Shown here piece after piece: positions 5,712-5,990 of a stretch of DNA of 5,990 bases. The DNA is from Terriglobia bacterium (GTDB lineage Bacteria > Acidobacteriota > Terriglobia > UBA7540): contig JASIKV010000276.1 in NCBI GenBank assembly GCA_030049455.1, positions 1-5,990 of the forward strand, read 5' to 3'. Within the stretch, counting starts at the first letter, position 1, and each line of letters begins with the position of its first letter. A program made the translations under genes and the position numbers. The notes under the pieces are model-generated. The model was not told the origin of the DNA and ran no database searches. It saw nothing but the letters and a program-made list of their open reading frames with translations.

Positions 5712-5990
5712 TTACCCTTTTTCTCCGGCGCACCGCTGAAAAAGCTGGTCGAGTAGTTCCAACCCAAGGTCCATCTCCTCGCGGGTCATCGTGAAGGAGG
5801 GCGCGATGGTAAACACATTCTTGTAATATCCGCCCACATCGAGCACCAACCCGTACTTGCGCCCACCCGCGCTCAGGTTGCCGCTGATTCCTTCCGCAAA
5901 AATCCGGTCGGTGAGCTCGCGGTCGGGAGTGATTCCGTCGGGCTTGCAGACCTCCAGGCGGAGCGCCAGGCCCAGCCCGTCCACGTTACC
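5712..5990 (-). CDS. Class III PLP-dependent aminotransferase, C-terminal end (runs off the right edge)
   Basis: The last 92 residues of a gene whose start lies beyond the window; the GTG at 5984 is an internal valine codon, since the frame stays open to the edge (GNVDGLGLALRLEV). The fragment matches the C-terminal subdomain of fold-type I class III aminotransferases: a strand with G-G-AL-LEV, a helix TPDRELTDRIFAEGI, then LVLDVGGYYKNVFTIAPSF and the closing helix MTREEMDLGLELLDQLFQR. The GGYYKN-APS segment recalls diaminobutyrate or acetylornithine/GABA-type enzymes, which transfer an omega-amino group to 2-oxoglutarate using PLP in the cytoplasm. The active-site lysine lies outside, so the substrate cannot be decided. 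The stop codon TAA is 3 bp from the REP-like pair. Confidence 0.82.
   Translation of the reverse strand, partial: GNVDGLGLALRLEVCKPDGITPDRELTDRIFAEGISGNLSAGGRKYGLVLDVGGYYKNVFTIAPSFTMTREEMDLGLELLDQLFQRCAGEKG

Overview
The window looks like chromosomal DNA of a free-living, Gram-negative (diderm) bacterium of moderately high GC content. A PilQ-type secretin precursor, a type IV pilus alignment complex and exported proteins all imply an outer membrane. The protein style and the GCGGGTG-type palindromes suggest an Acidobacteriota member, but that is an impression from memory, not a test. A deltaproteobacterial-type lineage is the main alternative. Every supported gene lies on the minus strand, so transcription runs from high to low coordinates.

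Region 1 (about 3846 down to 1) is a compact type IV pilus operon. A good sigma70-type promoter (TTGACA, 17-bp spacer, TATAAG) precedes a small excisionase-type helix-turn-helix protein. It is followed, in the canonical order and almost without gaps, by pilM, pilN, pilO, pilP and the start of pilQ, which runs off the left edge. Spacings are 12 bp, 2 bp, 15 bp, 8 bp and a 4-bp ATGA overlap. PilM is the cytoplasmic actin-like ring protein. PilN carries the INLL peptide that docks on PilM and joins PilO as paired inner-membrane coiled-coil proteins. PilP links PilN/PilO to the outer-membrane secretin PilQ. Together they form the trans-envelope channel for pilus extension, retraction and twitching. 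No lead gene of unknown family is needed to explain this block. The unusual part is the DNA-binding protein that leads it.

Region 2 (3847-4191) is an A+T-rich gap with strong strand asymmetry and no convincing gene. Region 3 (4192-5145) encodes a 317-residue exported protein of unknown function.

Region 4 (5146-5711) is a decayed intergenic segment. It holds a fragment of an IS1-like DDE transposase around a DEI-SF motif and a 115-bp pair of inverted REP-like palindromes. Region 5 (5712-5990) is the C-terminal end of a class III PLP-dependent aminotransferase, cut by the right edge.

I did not find a clearly undescribed multi-gene system. The best leads are the HTH-led pilus operon with a palindrome at its start site, the exported orphan protein, and the REP-like pair abutting both an aminotransferase stop codon and a transposase relic.
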